A DNA stretch of 64,000 nucleotides. It comes from Erpobdella octoculata (lineage: Eukaryota; Annelida; Clitellata; Hirudinida; Erpobdellidae). Positions within the stretch are counted from its first letter, which is position 1. Every line of letters starts with the position of its first letter. The notes beneath the pieces are model-generated. The model worked only from the letters and a program-made list of their open reading frames with translations. It was not told the DNA's origin and did no database searches. The stretch lies in contig OZ022239.1 in the NCBI GenBank assembly GCA_963978895.1, forward strand, positions 10,088,952 through 10,152,951. The letters are read 5' to 3'. The position numbers and the translations under genes are program-made. Below, piece after piece: positions 1 to 10,525 of this stretch.

Positions 1-171
1 TAACTACATTGTTAGTAGTTATACAGAAGTTATAACTACTTTCGTTTTTGGGTAGTTGCCATGTAGTTATAACTACTTTTATGATCTAGTTAAGTAGTTA
101 TAACTATTTACGATTATTTAACTACTTTTAGTTAGGACTGAAGAAAACTAAACCAGGTATGCAACAGCGCA

Positions 172-763
172 TTGAACCAAGTTATGAAACCAATAGTAAT
201 TGCCATCGATGTACGGCAAAGGGAAAGGACAACATACCTGGGTCATCTAATTCCGACTATAATTGGATTGCGATCAAAACTTGAAAGATCAACAGACAAA
301 TTGGTAGCTCCTCTTGTGGAGGCCTTGACCTTTGGCATCAAGAAGCGCTTTCAGTCTATCTTAACAAACGATGAACACTTGAATGCGTCTGTGCTTCTAC
401 CACAGTTCAAGTTAAATTTCCTATGGGAAGGCAAAAGATTGGATGTCAAACGGAAAGTGCTAACATATATTCAACAACTTGCAGATTAGACTACTGAAAT
501 TTGTGGAAACTGCCGACAAGAAACAGCTGCAACTGAATTTAGTAGACATGAAGACGAGGATGATTTGTATGAGTTCGCCTAGCAACGAACTGGAAGATTA
601 TCTGGGATCTAAAGCATCGAATGTTCAATCACTAAAGGATTATCCATCTATACAGAGTGCGTTCATAAAATCAAATTCTACGCTTCCCAGCAGCTCAGCT
701 GTTGAACGATTATTTAGTATTGCTGGATCATTTCATTATTACCGCTACAGAGATGCAAAATGA
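172..763 (+). pseudogene. hAT transposase C-terminal fragment, broken
   Basis: Two overlapping open stretches (172-489 and 479-763) encode hAT transposase. The second carries the C-terminal dimerisation signature 'LPSSSAVERLFSIAG'. Compared with the copy at 7153-7614, the lysine codon after 'QLAD' is TAG here, and a second stop follows 'DDLYEF' after a shift. No N-terminal BED finger or catalytic block is visible, so this is a relic. Confidence 0.75.
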
Positions 764-900
764 CTGACACTTTGTTTGATCGTTTGGTATTTTTGAAGAG
801 TCGTTCCAGTTTGAACAATTTTTCTACTTCTTTGTGATTCAATTTTATGTATGAATAAAATAACACTTTGTTTTCATTATTAAATATTATTTTATATACA

Positions 901-2654
901 ACTAGCAGTGCCCGTAGCGGCTTCGCTCGCATGAAATTAGAGAATTTGAACCGTGCATACATAGTAGAGTACTGCACGGATCAATTTTTTAGGTCTCGGC
1001 TCGGCCCGTCGACAACTTGGCCCAGCCCGTTTCAAAAACCGAAATTCCTGGCCCGGCACGGCCCGTCTAATATGGGCCCGGCCCGTTTTTACAGGCCTAG
1101 AAGTTCTATATACTTGATGAAAAACTTCGGCCCGTCCCACCTTGACTGAACACCCTAAAATCACTAAAATGTTTATATACTTGGTTAAAAATCTCGGCCC
1201 GTCCCACCTTGATTTAAGGTTTGGGCAGGGCCGTATGAAGACCCTAAACATAAACATAAAGGAAATGATGGGCGCAAACTATATGTCTCTATGCCCATAT
1301 CTAGAATTATATAAAATATTGTTCATATATATGTTCTATAAATAAATGTATGTATATATTATTAAAAATCCTTTTTATAGTTGTACATAATGTCGCTTAT
1401 TTCGAAATGACAGTCGATTAATCTTTTAAATTCATTAACTTGATCGGCTTCTACGATTTTCGAAGGGAGGTTGTTCCAAATTGCAGTCGATCTGGTCAGG
1501 AAGGAATATTTTCAAATGTGGGGTGGAAAATATTTTCTAAAATAACGACTTGGCCCGTCCGTCCGGTGATAAACTAAACTCATCTACTTTTAACGGCACA
1601 AAAGCTCAAAATACTGATTTTCACATCTGTAGCACTTACAGTTTTTGAGTAGCAGTTATTTTAAAATCAAATAACAATTTTTCCACTTCACATTTGAGGT
1701 CCTGGAAACCAAATTTTCAAAAAATGGAGAAACACATATATCATTATTATTAGAGTAGAAACTAAATACTAATTTTACTTTTGTAGCATTTACAGTTTTT
1801 GAGTAGCAGTTACTTTAAAAACCAAGTAACCCTATTTTCCACCCCATATTTAAAGTCCTGAAAACCAAATTTTCAAAAAATTGTAAAACACGTATATCAT
1901 TATTTCTGGAGTAGAAACCAAATACTAATTTTTACTCCTGTAGCATCTACAGTTTTCGAGTAGCAGTTACATTAAAAACCAAATAACCTTATTTTCCACC
2001 CCACATTTGAGGTCCTGGAAACCAAATTTTAAAAAAATGGTAAAACACGTATATCTTTATTTTTAGAAAAGAAACTAAATAATAATTTTTACATCTGTGG
2101 TATTTACTGTTTTTGAGTAGCAGTTACTATAAAAGACAATTAGCCCTATTTTCCACCCCACATTTGAAGTCCTGGAAACCAAATTTTCAAAAAATGCTAA
2201 AACACGTATTTTATTATTTTTGGAGTAGAAACTAAATACTAATTTTTACTCCTGTAGCATTAACAGTTTTTGAGTAGAAGCTACTTTAAAAACCAAATAA
2301 CCCAATTTTCCAACCCACATTTGAGGTCCGGGAAACCGAATTTTCAAAAAATGGTAAAACACGTATCTTTTTATTTTTCAAAAAGAATCTATATACCAAA
2401 TTTCAAAATCTCCTCATTTTTGGTTTTCGAGATATACATTGTTTTAGAAAAAAGTTTGTTTTCCAGTTTTTTCCCCTCAGGAGCAAAATTTTCAAAAATC
2501 CTTTCTTAGCGGATGTTTACGCTATAAAAGTAATATAAGTTCCAAATTTCACGTTCCTAGGATGAGGCGTTTGAGCTCGGCGTTGATTATCAGTCAGTCA
2601 GTCAGTCAGTCAGTCAGTCAGTCAGTCAGGACATGTTCTTTTATATATATAGAT
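901..2654 (+). mobile_element. Pearl/HINE-like non-autonomous Helentron, copy 1
   Basis: Starts ACTAGCAGTGCCCGTAGCGG and ends in a (CAGT)n tract followed by GGACATGTTC and TATATATATAGAT. The middle holds about five tandem units of 155-160 bp, recognisable by 'CAGTTTTTGAGTAGCAG' and 'CACCCCACATTTGAGGTC'. Shortly before the end a short hairpin TAGCG...CGCTA is visible. This layout (fixed 5' end, tandem core, tetranucleotide microsatellite, 3' hairpin) is what is described for bivalve pearl elements and other Helentron-derived HINEs. The family name is inference; the repeat structure is seen directly, with copies at 32985 and 34664. Confidence 0.6.
1362..1509 (-). pseudogene. LINE reverse transcriptase C-terminal tail
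   Basis: On the minus strand this reads FLTRSTAIWNNLPSKIVEA followed by an FKR..LD segment and a stop. That is the usual extreme C-terminus of CR1/Jockey-type LINE ORF2 proteins. It interrupts the 5' part of pearl-like copy 1 and is absent from copies 3 and 4, so it is a later insertion of a heavily 5'-truncated LINE. Confidence 0.6.
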
Positions 2655-2891
2655 AAATGCAAATTTGTTTTGTTTTTATTTGTATTTGCATAAGTAAATA
2701 TACATTTATATACATTTTTGTGTGTTCTTAAAAAGTAGTTGAAAGGTAGTTCACTACTTTAGTAGTAGTTAACGAAGTAGTTAAAACTACCTCTCTTCTA
2801 AAGTAATTAACATGTAGTTATAACTACTTTTTTCATGAGGTAGTTGGTAGGTAGTTATAACTACAATTGAAGTAGTTGGTGCCCATCACTG

Positions 2892-3165
2892 GTCGTCCCA
2901 TGCCTATCGTATCAGTGCTTCAACTCAATGCAAAAATTATTTATTTTACATACTGTATTTTAATGTCCTGTAAAAGATGGTCTGTTCACTTTTTTGCGTA
3001 GCGTCGTCCTATATATATGAAAGACTAAAAGTTTATTGTCAGACAATGTCTCAGGATCTTTCGGCATAACCGATAAATTCAGATACACTAGTGCCAGTAG
3101 TGCCCACTTTCAATGCAATATATGAAGATCATATAACAAAGCAATTTTCAATTTTTATATAACAA
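2892..3165. other. Intergenic, no feature recognised
   Basis: AT-rich sequence between the end of hAT copy 1 and the next repeat. I see no coding signal. Confidence 0.4.
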
Positions 3166-3167
3166 AC

Positions 3168-3624
3168 TAGCGGGGTACCCGGCGCATTTAGAGGTTTTTC
3201 TTATGTTTGTCTCTTTCGCTCCCGTTTCCTTCCCCGCTCGCTTTCTCGTTCCCGCTTGGGCTCATTTTCTCTTTTACATTCTCTCCTAACTTCTTTTAGC
3301 CCTTCAAAACGTAAAATAGAATTGCTAAAACTGGCTAAAAGTTACTTGAAGCCTTCAAACGTTGTTACATAAACTAAATTTGAATTTTATTACGCACTTA
3401 CCTTTGAAGGTCGTTTATAGGCACTTTTGGCCTGGAAAGGTTTTTTTGGCCCCCCTCCGCCCATTTTTTGCCCTGTTTCAATTTTTCACAAAAACCTTCT
3501 ATTGCTCTCAAGCTTGTTTGAAAATTGCATTACGATCGGATGAATGGTGTAGCAATGCATAAAAGACATCCGGACATACTTACATACATAATCTAATTTA
3601 TATATATATAGATAACAAATTAAC
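3168..3624 (+). repeat. Interspersed repeat with 'TACCCGGCG' head
   Basis: Begins ACTAGCGGGGTACCCGGCGC, followed by a pyrimidine-rich stretch (repeated CTCGCTTTC/CCCGCTT), then 'TTGAATTTTATTACGCA', and ends in ATATATATATAGAT. A diverged relative lies at 36400-36920, sharing the pyrimidine tract and 'TTTGAATTTTATTACGCA', and a shorter head occurs near 29975. The terminal layout resembles the pearl-like repeats, so it may be another Helentron-derived family. Confidence 0.5.
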
Positions 3625-3706
3625 AACAACAAAATTATTATAAGCTTTTATTAACATTGTACAAAATTTAATACACGATACAAGAGTCTGAATAAAACGA
3701 AAGAAC

Positions 3707-3712
3707 TTTATT
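3707..3712 (-). terminator. Poly(A) signal AATAAA of the NSRP1 gene
   Basis: AATAAA on the minus strand lies about 20 bases after the stop codon of the NSRP1-type gene, followed by a T-rich stretch. Confidence 0.55.
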
Positions 3713-3730
3713 GTAAATTTATTAGAAATA

Positions 3731-6700
3731 TTAACTTATAACTGGCTTGGCTGCCATTTTCCTGGCCAAATAACGTGCCATGGCATCATCCAATGCATTT
3801 CCAGTGTTTCTCTTGACATTCTTGGATAATTTCAATTCACCTTCCTTCATATCGCCTTCATCACTTTTCTGCTTTTTTGAGTCACCATGAGCATTACCGT
3901 TATCTGAATGATGTGAGTCATCAGCTTCCTGTTTCTTTCTAGCATCTAATTTGACATTCTTTTTTGCAGAATACTTATCATCTTCTTCACTGTCAGATTT
4001 GGCACTTTCAACGTCATTAGTTTTGGAGTTCTTATATTTTTGATCATCTCTCGATTTCTCATCTTTCAAATTATTTTGGTGAGATTTCTTGATTTCTTTC
4101 AATTTTTCAGGTGAGTTTCGTCGGTGTCTTTCATCATCATCACGTCTCTGTTGTCTGCGACGATGATCACGATCATCATCATCATCACGTCTCAGTTGTT
4201 TGTGACGACCATCATCATCATCATCACGTCTACGTTGTTTGTGATGATCATCATCATCACGCCTAAGTTTTTTGTGACGGTTATCATCATCATCATCACC
4301 TCTCCGTTGTTTGTGACGGTCATCACTGACACGACATCTCTTTCTTCCATCATCGCTACCTTCTTCTCTAGAAGAAGAGCGGCCAGGTCGACCAGCATTT
4401 TTGTGTTTTTTGTGCGCACGATCATCATCATCCCCATCGGACTCATTTCTCCTATAATTTCTACTCGTGTCATTTTTTCTTTTCTTTATCGTTTTACTAT
4501 CACCGTCATCATCATCATCATCATGACGTCTATTTCTTTTATGTTTTCTCCTTTGTGACTGTTCACTCTCTGAAGAAGAATCACGATCAGATGGAACTCT
4601 CCCCTCACTCGGTTGTTTCGTCTCTTCAACTTTTGGCTGCTCATTCGAGTCTGTTACTTTTTTGAATCTTGCTTCAAACAAGTTTCTGTAAAATCCATCG
4701 TAATCTTTTTTACCTTTTGACTCGAGAAGTTCTGAAAAATAATTAAAAATAAAACCAGAGTTAATAAGATAATCAAATAATTTCACCACAAATATTTTAT
4801 ATATGAGTTCTTACAATTCCTACAAAGTAATAAAATAGCTTCCATTTTAGGCTAAGGAACAATCCGTTTATAAAAATGGTATTGTGGATTCAAGCTATTA
4901 AGAAAAGCTGATTCTAAATTGAAGTATGTACAGGAAAAATTTGTATTTAAATGATATTCTTATAGTTTGACAATTCAGAATCAGTAGTAAACACAACAAA
5001 ACTAACTGGAAGATAATGGGGTTTAGTCAAATTAAAGTAATGGTCAAGATATTACGGCACATCGACATCAGCAACGTTCGGAATGACACGGACATATGGA
5101 ATCAATTTAATATGCAGCCTGCACACGTGCTAAAAACCAATATGTGTTAAACCTTATTTGAATCAGTTCTGAAACCTATCTACGTCTTCATATACAACCT
5201 ATCCAGGAACAACCAGGTGCACATTATATAGCTATATATTCCAAAATAAGATAGTTAACTGAGAGCAAAGAAATATTTTACATTACCTTCCATGGCTTCA
5301 AGTTGTTTTGCTTTCTCTTCTTCTTCTTTCATTTTCTGAAGTTTTTTCTTGTAGGCATCAGTGTAGAACGTTTCTTTATCTTTGTAAGCATCGCCTTCTT
5401 TTTCCCTTTCTTTCTGAACATTTCTTTCCACCATCTTCTCATAATCTCTTTTCCTCTGTTCTGCTGCTTTCATGAGATTCATGATATACTTTGGCTGTTG
5501 TGTGTAAAAACAGCGTTATAATAAGAATAATAATAAAGAAATTAAACAAATATATTTAGCAAATATTAATTGTAGATTTGAGCCAATATAATTTTTTTTA
5601 AATATAAAAATTATTATGCAAAATCTTCACTTACTTCTAAATCTTTTTTAATCTTTGTCTTTTTATCTTCCATCTGAGTATGTTCTTCATCGTAAACTTT
5701 GTCGTACTCAAAGCACGTTGGATCCTCTGCCAAGGCTCTCTCAATATCAAGCTGAACCTGAGATGTAATGAAAATATATTAGTATAATTAAAATAAAAAT
5801 TTGATATTTCATTGCAGCTTTTGCTTATTATTCAATAATAAAAAAAATAAGAAAAGTAGAAACTTACTTGTTTTTTTACATAGTCTGTTTTTTTACTAGA
5901 TATTCTTCTGTTTTCATCTTCATCATCATCTTCAAAGCATGAAGATGGTTTTGATAAAACTGCCTTGGTGACATTCTTTTTAGGAATTATAAGTCCATAT
6001 CTGAGAAATAAATACAATCACGTGTTTTTAAATACATAAGATAAATTCAAATCAATTTGAAAAATACTATAAAGTTTTTTTTATAAATCTTTGCTTGACT
6101 ATATATCTTCTATATACTTTTGCTACATATTTAAAGTTATCAAAAGTTAATTAAACTAAAATTAAACTATATAACCATTGTAAAGGTAAACAGTTTAAAA
6201 AACCTATTCTATGCTGAGTTTAAATATCAAATATCACATATTAAAATGGAAAAAACACCTATGTTTTAATAAATTCTATTCAAACTTTGAAATATCTAAG
6301 TAATCCAATTTTGAGAAACTTTAAGACTTATTGACTTCAAAACTTATAAACTTCATAACTTATAAACTTCATAACTTATAAACTTCATAACTTATTATCT
6401 CAACTGTAAGAATAGAAATAATAACATATTAAATTCTGTTAGATCATTTAACACTGCTTTACTATAAGAACCACAAATGGCTGACAGTGGAATGCAAAAT
6501 CTTTTAGAAAACAGCTGAAATTTTTTTTTTAAGATTGAGGTGGAACTGCTGGCAATTTCTTAACTTTCTAATAAGGAGTACCACGAATTGTATTATATAA
6601 CCTTAAGCTTTAAATTAGTTCTCGATAATTTAAATTTATTCAGTTATTTTCGAAGAAATTTCATGCACTGTCAATAACAACTTGTGCTCTTGCTACTGCT

Positions 6701-6792
6701 GGGAAACAGAATGATCGATCATTAATTATATTGCAAAACCATGTTATAAAACTAAAAAAATATGAAACATACGTTTTTCCTTGAGAAGTCAT
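3731..6792 (-). CDS. NSRP1: Nuclear speckle splicing regulatory protein 1 (NSRP1/CCDC55)
   Basis: Five exons on the minus strand: 6792-6773, 6000-5868, 5757-5635, 5494-5287 and 4731-3731. All phases agree and give 494 residues. NSRP1 proteins sit in nuclear speckles and influence splice-site choice through an N-terminal coiled coil. Visible family marks are the N-terminus TYGLIIPKK, an acidic stretch, 'ALAEDPTCFEYDKVYDE', 'PKYIMNLMKAAEQRKRD' in a long charged coiled coil (about residues 50-190), 'DGFYRNLFEARFKK', and the C-terminal block 'DDAMARYLARKMA'. Between them, residues 210-440 are low complexity, with Arg-Arg-Asp(n)-His units encoded by near-identical 60-bp repeats (4130-4330). The first exon holds only 20 coding bases, ended by a strong GTATGT donor. 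Family assignment is secure; the repeat-rich part has no predictable function. Confidence 0.92.
4130..4330 (-). repeat. In-frame tandem repeat in NSRP1 exon 5
   Basis: Repeating ATCATCATCATCACG plus TTGTTTGTGACG on the + strand encodes repeated RRDDDD..HKQ/HKK units in the last NSRP1 exon. The units differ in number of Asp codons, which is typical of slippage-prone coding repeats. Confidence 0.8.
6340..6394 (+). repeat. Tandem repeat, about 18-bp unit, in NSRP1 intron 1
   Basis: AACTTATAAACTTCAT is repeated about three times with almost no divergence. Confidence 0.75.
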
Positions 6793-6950
6793 TTTTTTTA
6801 GTCCCAGTAAACTTGAGTAAACAACCGGTAAGCAAGCTATAAATATAAATTTGATATTAGCAGCTAGCAAAGATAAATATTATTAGGTACTCATTTATCG
6901 ACGAAATAAAACCTAGATAAAACACAATTATATATTTACATATTGAAGCT

Positions 6951-7131
<181 letters not shown>

Positions 7132-7152
7132 GCTGGGAAGCGTAGAATTTGA

Positions 7153-7614
7153 TTATATTAACTCTCGCTGTATAAATGGATAATTCTTTAGAGATTGAAC
7201 ATTCGATGCTTTAGATCCCAGATAATCTTCCAGTTCTTTGCTAGGCAAACTCATAGAATCATGTGTCTGGGATTCTTTGTTCATAAAACTATACAAATCA
7301 TCCTCGTCTTCATGTCTACTGAATTCAGTTGCAGCTGTTTCCTGTCTGCCGCTTCCACAAATTTCAGTAGTCTTATCTGCAAGTTGTTCAGTATATGTCA
7401 ACACTTTCCATTTGACATCCAATCTTTCGTCTTCCAATAAGAAATTCAACTTGAACTGTGGTAGAAGCACAGACACAATCAAGTGTCCATCGTCTGTTAA
7501 GATAGACTGAAAGCGCTTCTTGATGCCAGAGGTCAAGGCCTCCACAAGAAGAGCTACCAATTTGTCTGTTGATCTTTCAAGTTTTGATCGCAATCCAATT
7601 ATAGTCGGAATGGG
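7153..7614 (-). pseudogene. hAT transposase fragment of copy 2
   Basis: Open on the minus strand from 'PTIIGLRSKLERSTDKL' to 'SLKNYPFIQ', collinear with the two broken frames at 172-763 but without the internal stop after QLAD. The C-terminal LPSSSAVERLF block is cut off at the microsatellite, and the N-terminal part is displaced by the 2.2 kb insertion. Non-functional. Confidence 0.7.
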
Positions 7615-7916
7615 TATCCTATCAAAAGAGAGAAAACTTAAGGGCGAAAACAAAAGGGCGAACACAAAAGAGCGAAACTAAAAAGGGCGTATGCTAAAAA
7701 AACGCACAATAATAAGAGCGAAAATGAAAAGGACGAAACTAAAAAAACCGCACAATAAAAAAGACGAACATCAAAAAGGCGAAAACATGAAATGTTAAAA
7801 TAAAAATTTAGCCCACACTAGGACACAAATAAACTTTCTTTTTTTCTGCTATATCGCTTTTTTCTCTCTTTCTCTTTCATTCGTTTCTTCCATTTGTGTT
7901 TTTCTTATCTTCTTTT

Positions 7917-8524
7917 TACCAATGCTTTTATTAACTCGTCGTCTCTGTTTCTCTGTCTGTTTCAAATCTTGCAATCAATTTTTGAGTCACTTCCTGATGA
8001 TAGATTTTTTCAAATTTTGCATACATGCTCAAGATAGAAGACAATGCAATATTCAATTATTAGTTTTACAATAAGTCAATTAATTTAGTTAATTTTCTTG
8101 AGGATTTTATCGAGGGGTGTCTTGAGGGTTTTCTTGAGGGTTTTCTTGAGGGTTTTCTTGACCACAAAACGCTAACCGACTGGCAGACTATTTTACCAAG
8201 TTAACACGAACCACACTCACTGACCGCGATTCTCAAGCGTATACGAAATTTTCATGAAAATAGTTGAGATATTTAAATTCGATGCTTTTTGATGATATTT
8301 TGATTATTATTACCAATGCTTTTATTAACTCGTCGTCTCTGTTTCTCTGTCTGTCTGTTTGTTTCTCTGTCTGTCTGTTTGTTTCTCTGTCTGTTTCAAA
8401 TCTTGCAATCAATTTTTGAGTCACTTCCTGATGATAGATTTTTTTCAAATTTTGCATACATGCTCAAAATAGAAGACAATGCAATATTCAATTATTAGTT
8501 TTACAATAAGTCAATTAATTTAGA
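7917..8524 (+). repeat. Direct duplication of a ~170 bp block (7917-8088 and 8310-8524)
   Basis: Both blocks start ACCAATGCTTTTATTAACTC and run through 'GAGTCACTTCCTGATGATAG' to 'CAATATTCAATTATTAG'. The second has an expanded (CTGT)n stretch. A short minisatellite of GAGGGTTTTCTT (8105-8162) lies between them. Confidence 0.8.
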
Positions 8525-9287
8525 TAATTTTAATTAATTTCGATATTTCGATATAATTAAGATATTTCGACTTTAATATAAAATAAAAGAGTAATATAAG
8601 AAAAAATTGATTGCAAAATTTGTGTTTTAATTACATATAAGAGCATTGGTTTTAAAAATTCGTTTTTAATTTACTTGTTCTTAGACGATGACGATATTGT
8701 GGCGGGGTGTTCTAAATGTTTAGTAGATATTATAACAGTTAATCGTCTCTTTAACCCCTCTCTCTCTTTTTCTCTTTCCATTTCTTTCTCTTCTCTCTTT
8801 TTTTTCTCCTCTCTCTTTCTCTTTCATAGCTTCCTATGAAGATTCACTCAGGAGAATGTTGCGAACACATTACTAAAACATTAATGCCAGATGCCATGGT
8901 CACGGTCGGAAAACTTCCTACCTAATTACAGTTAAACTTGAATTTCTAGATATGTATTTTTGGTACCAAGTTGGTTATAGACAAATTAGCTTACGTAGAA
9001 AACTATATAATTTTACAGCTTCTGTGCAAAAAGTGATGAGCAAATTATACCCAGCAGTGTAGAGCTACAAACAAAGAAAAATAATATTATAAACTACATT
9101 GTCAAATTAAACTTTAGTTTAAATATTTCTAGAAATTTTAACTGGGAACAATTTGATTGCGGACATTTTATATAGCGTTAACAAATTAAAAAAATATACG
9201 CAATTAAAATATACGTTTTATCATGAATTGTTTGATCATGGAACCAAAAGAAAGACAGAGAAAACTGTATTTGTTTGCGTGCGTGCG

Positions 9288-9567
<280 letters not shown>

Positions 9568-9829
9568 ATCGAGTGTATTTTAAATCAAAGTTTGTGTCAA
9601 AAAACTCATTTTTTCCTTTACTTGTTTATAGATAACATTTCTTATAATTAATAAAAACTTATTTTCGCCTTTTTCACGTTTGCCTTTTTTATTGTGCGCT
9701 CTTTTTAGTTTCGCCCTTTTCATTTTCGCTCTTATTATCATGCGCTCTTTTTAGCATTCGCTCTTTTAAGCTTCGCCCTTTTGTTTTTGCCCTTATGTTT
9801 TCGCCCTTTTGATAGTAAACCGTCTGAAT

Positions 9830-10005
9830 GATGGCATTTTTTTATAATAGTTTATTGTCCTTTACACCAGGTGTTTTAAGACGGAAATGGCTGTATGTAG
9901 GAAACACCTAGGTACTTCATGTCGTGGATCATAATTTGATTCTTTTTACTTTTCCCTCCTCCTTTCTCCAGGCTTGGGACTGGCTCGCAATTAGCGAGGT
10001 GGATT
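9830..10005 (-). mobile_element. Short retroposon copy (family also at 30773-30941 and 52560-52650)
   Basis: Shares 'CGTGGATCATAATTTG', 'TTTTCCCTCC' and 'CTCCAGGCTTGGGACTGGC' with the copy at 30773-30941, which has a target-site duplication and a poly(A)-like end on the minus strand. Here it lies next to the foldback element inside hAT copy 2. Confidence 0.6.
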
Positions 10006-10262
10006 TTATCGATGGCAATTACTATTGGTTTTATAACTTGGTTTAATGCGCTTTTGCATACCTTGTTTAGTTTTGCTTCAGTCCTAACTAAAAGTAGTTA
10101 ATTAATCGTAAATAGTTATAACTACTTAACTAGATCATAAAAGTAGTTATAACTACATGGTAACTACCCAAAAACAAAGTAGTTATAACCACTGTATAAC
10201 TACTAAAAATGCAGTTATAACTAAAGTAGTTGCAACTACAGTAGTTAAAGTGCCCATCTCTG

Positions 10263-10525
10263 CAAATTACTTCCCACATTGATTTTACGCATGATTATAT
10301 ATGGCTGTTATAAGTTGATTTAAAGTGGTAGGAATGCACACGACAATTAACGTACTGTCCCATGAGCAATTAGAGTATGTTTAACATCATAGGCAATCAC
10401 AGCTACCGTAAGTATTTAAATTCGGTCTGGCTACACAGCTACTCGCATGCAGCTATAAACCGAATTAGTATTTGCCTATCAATCGAGTGGTTTAATATTT
10501 TAATTGATTTTCTATTACAAAAATT
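10263..10525. other. Upstream region of BPI-family gene A
   Basis: No coding signal. A TATA-like CTATAAA at 10453-10459 lies about 70 bases before the start codon and could set the start site, but AT-rich background makes this weak. Confidence 0.3.

Larger units (their letters stand above)
1..2891 (+). mobile_element. hAT transposon copy 1 (left end outside window), degenerate
   Basis: The right terminus ends in GTGCCCATCACTG at 2891. Its reverse complement CAGTGATGGGCAC matches the CAGAGATGGGCAC end of the inverted copy at 10262. Bases 1-160 carry subterminal repeats of the palindrome AGTTATAACT, as does 2700-2880. Bases 172-763 encode broken hAT transposase, ending in the dimerisation motif LPSSSAVERLFS. 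The body is interrupted by a pearl-like repeat (901-2654). The match to copy 2 is direct; assignment to hAT rests on the transposase motif and the TIR style. Confidence 0.75.

Noticed and set aside
937..1257. 106-residue minus-strand frame with Arg/Pro repeats (also 34859-35068 and 24713-24940)
   Set aside because: Arises from the GGCCCG-rich boxes of pearl-like repeats in all copies.
4124..4558. 144-residue plus-strand frame rich in Ile and Thr
   Set aside because: Complement of the Asp/His-coding repeats of NSRP1 exon 5.
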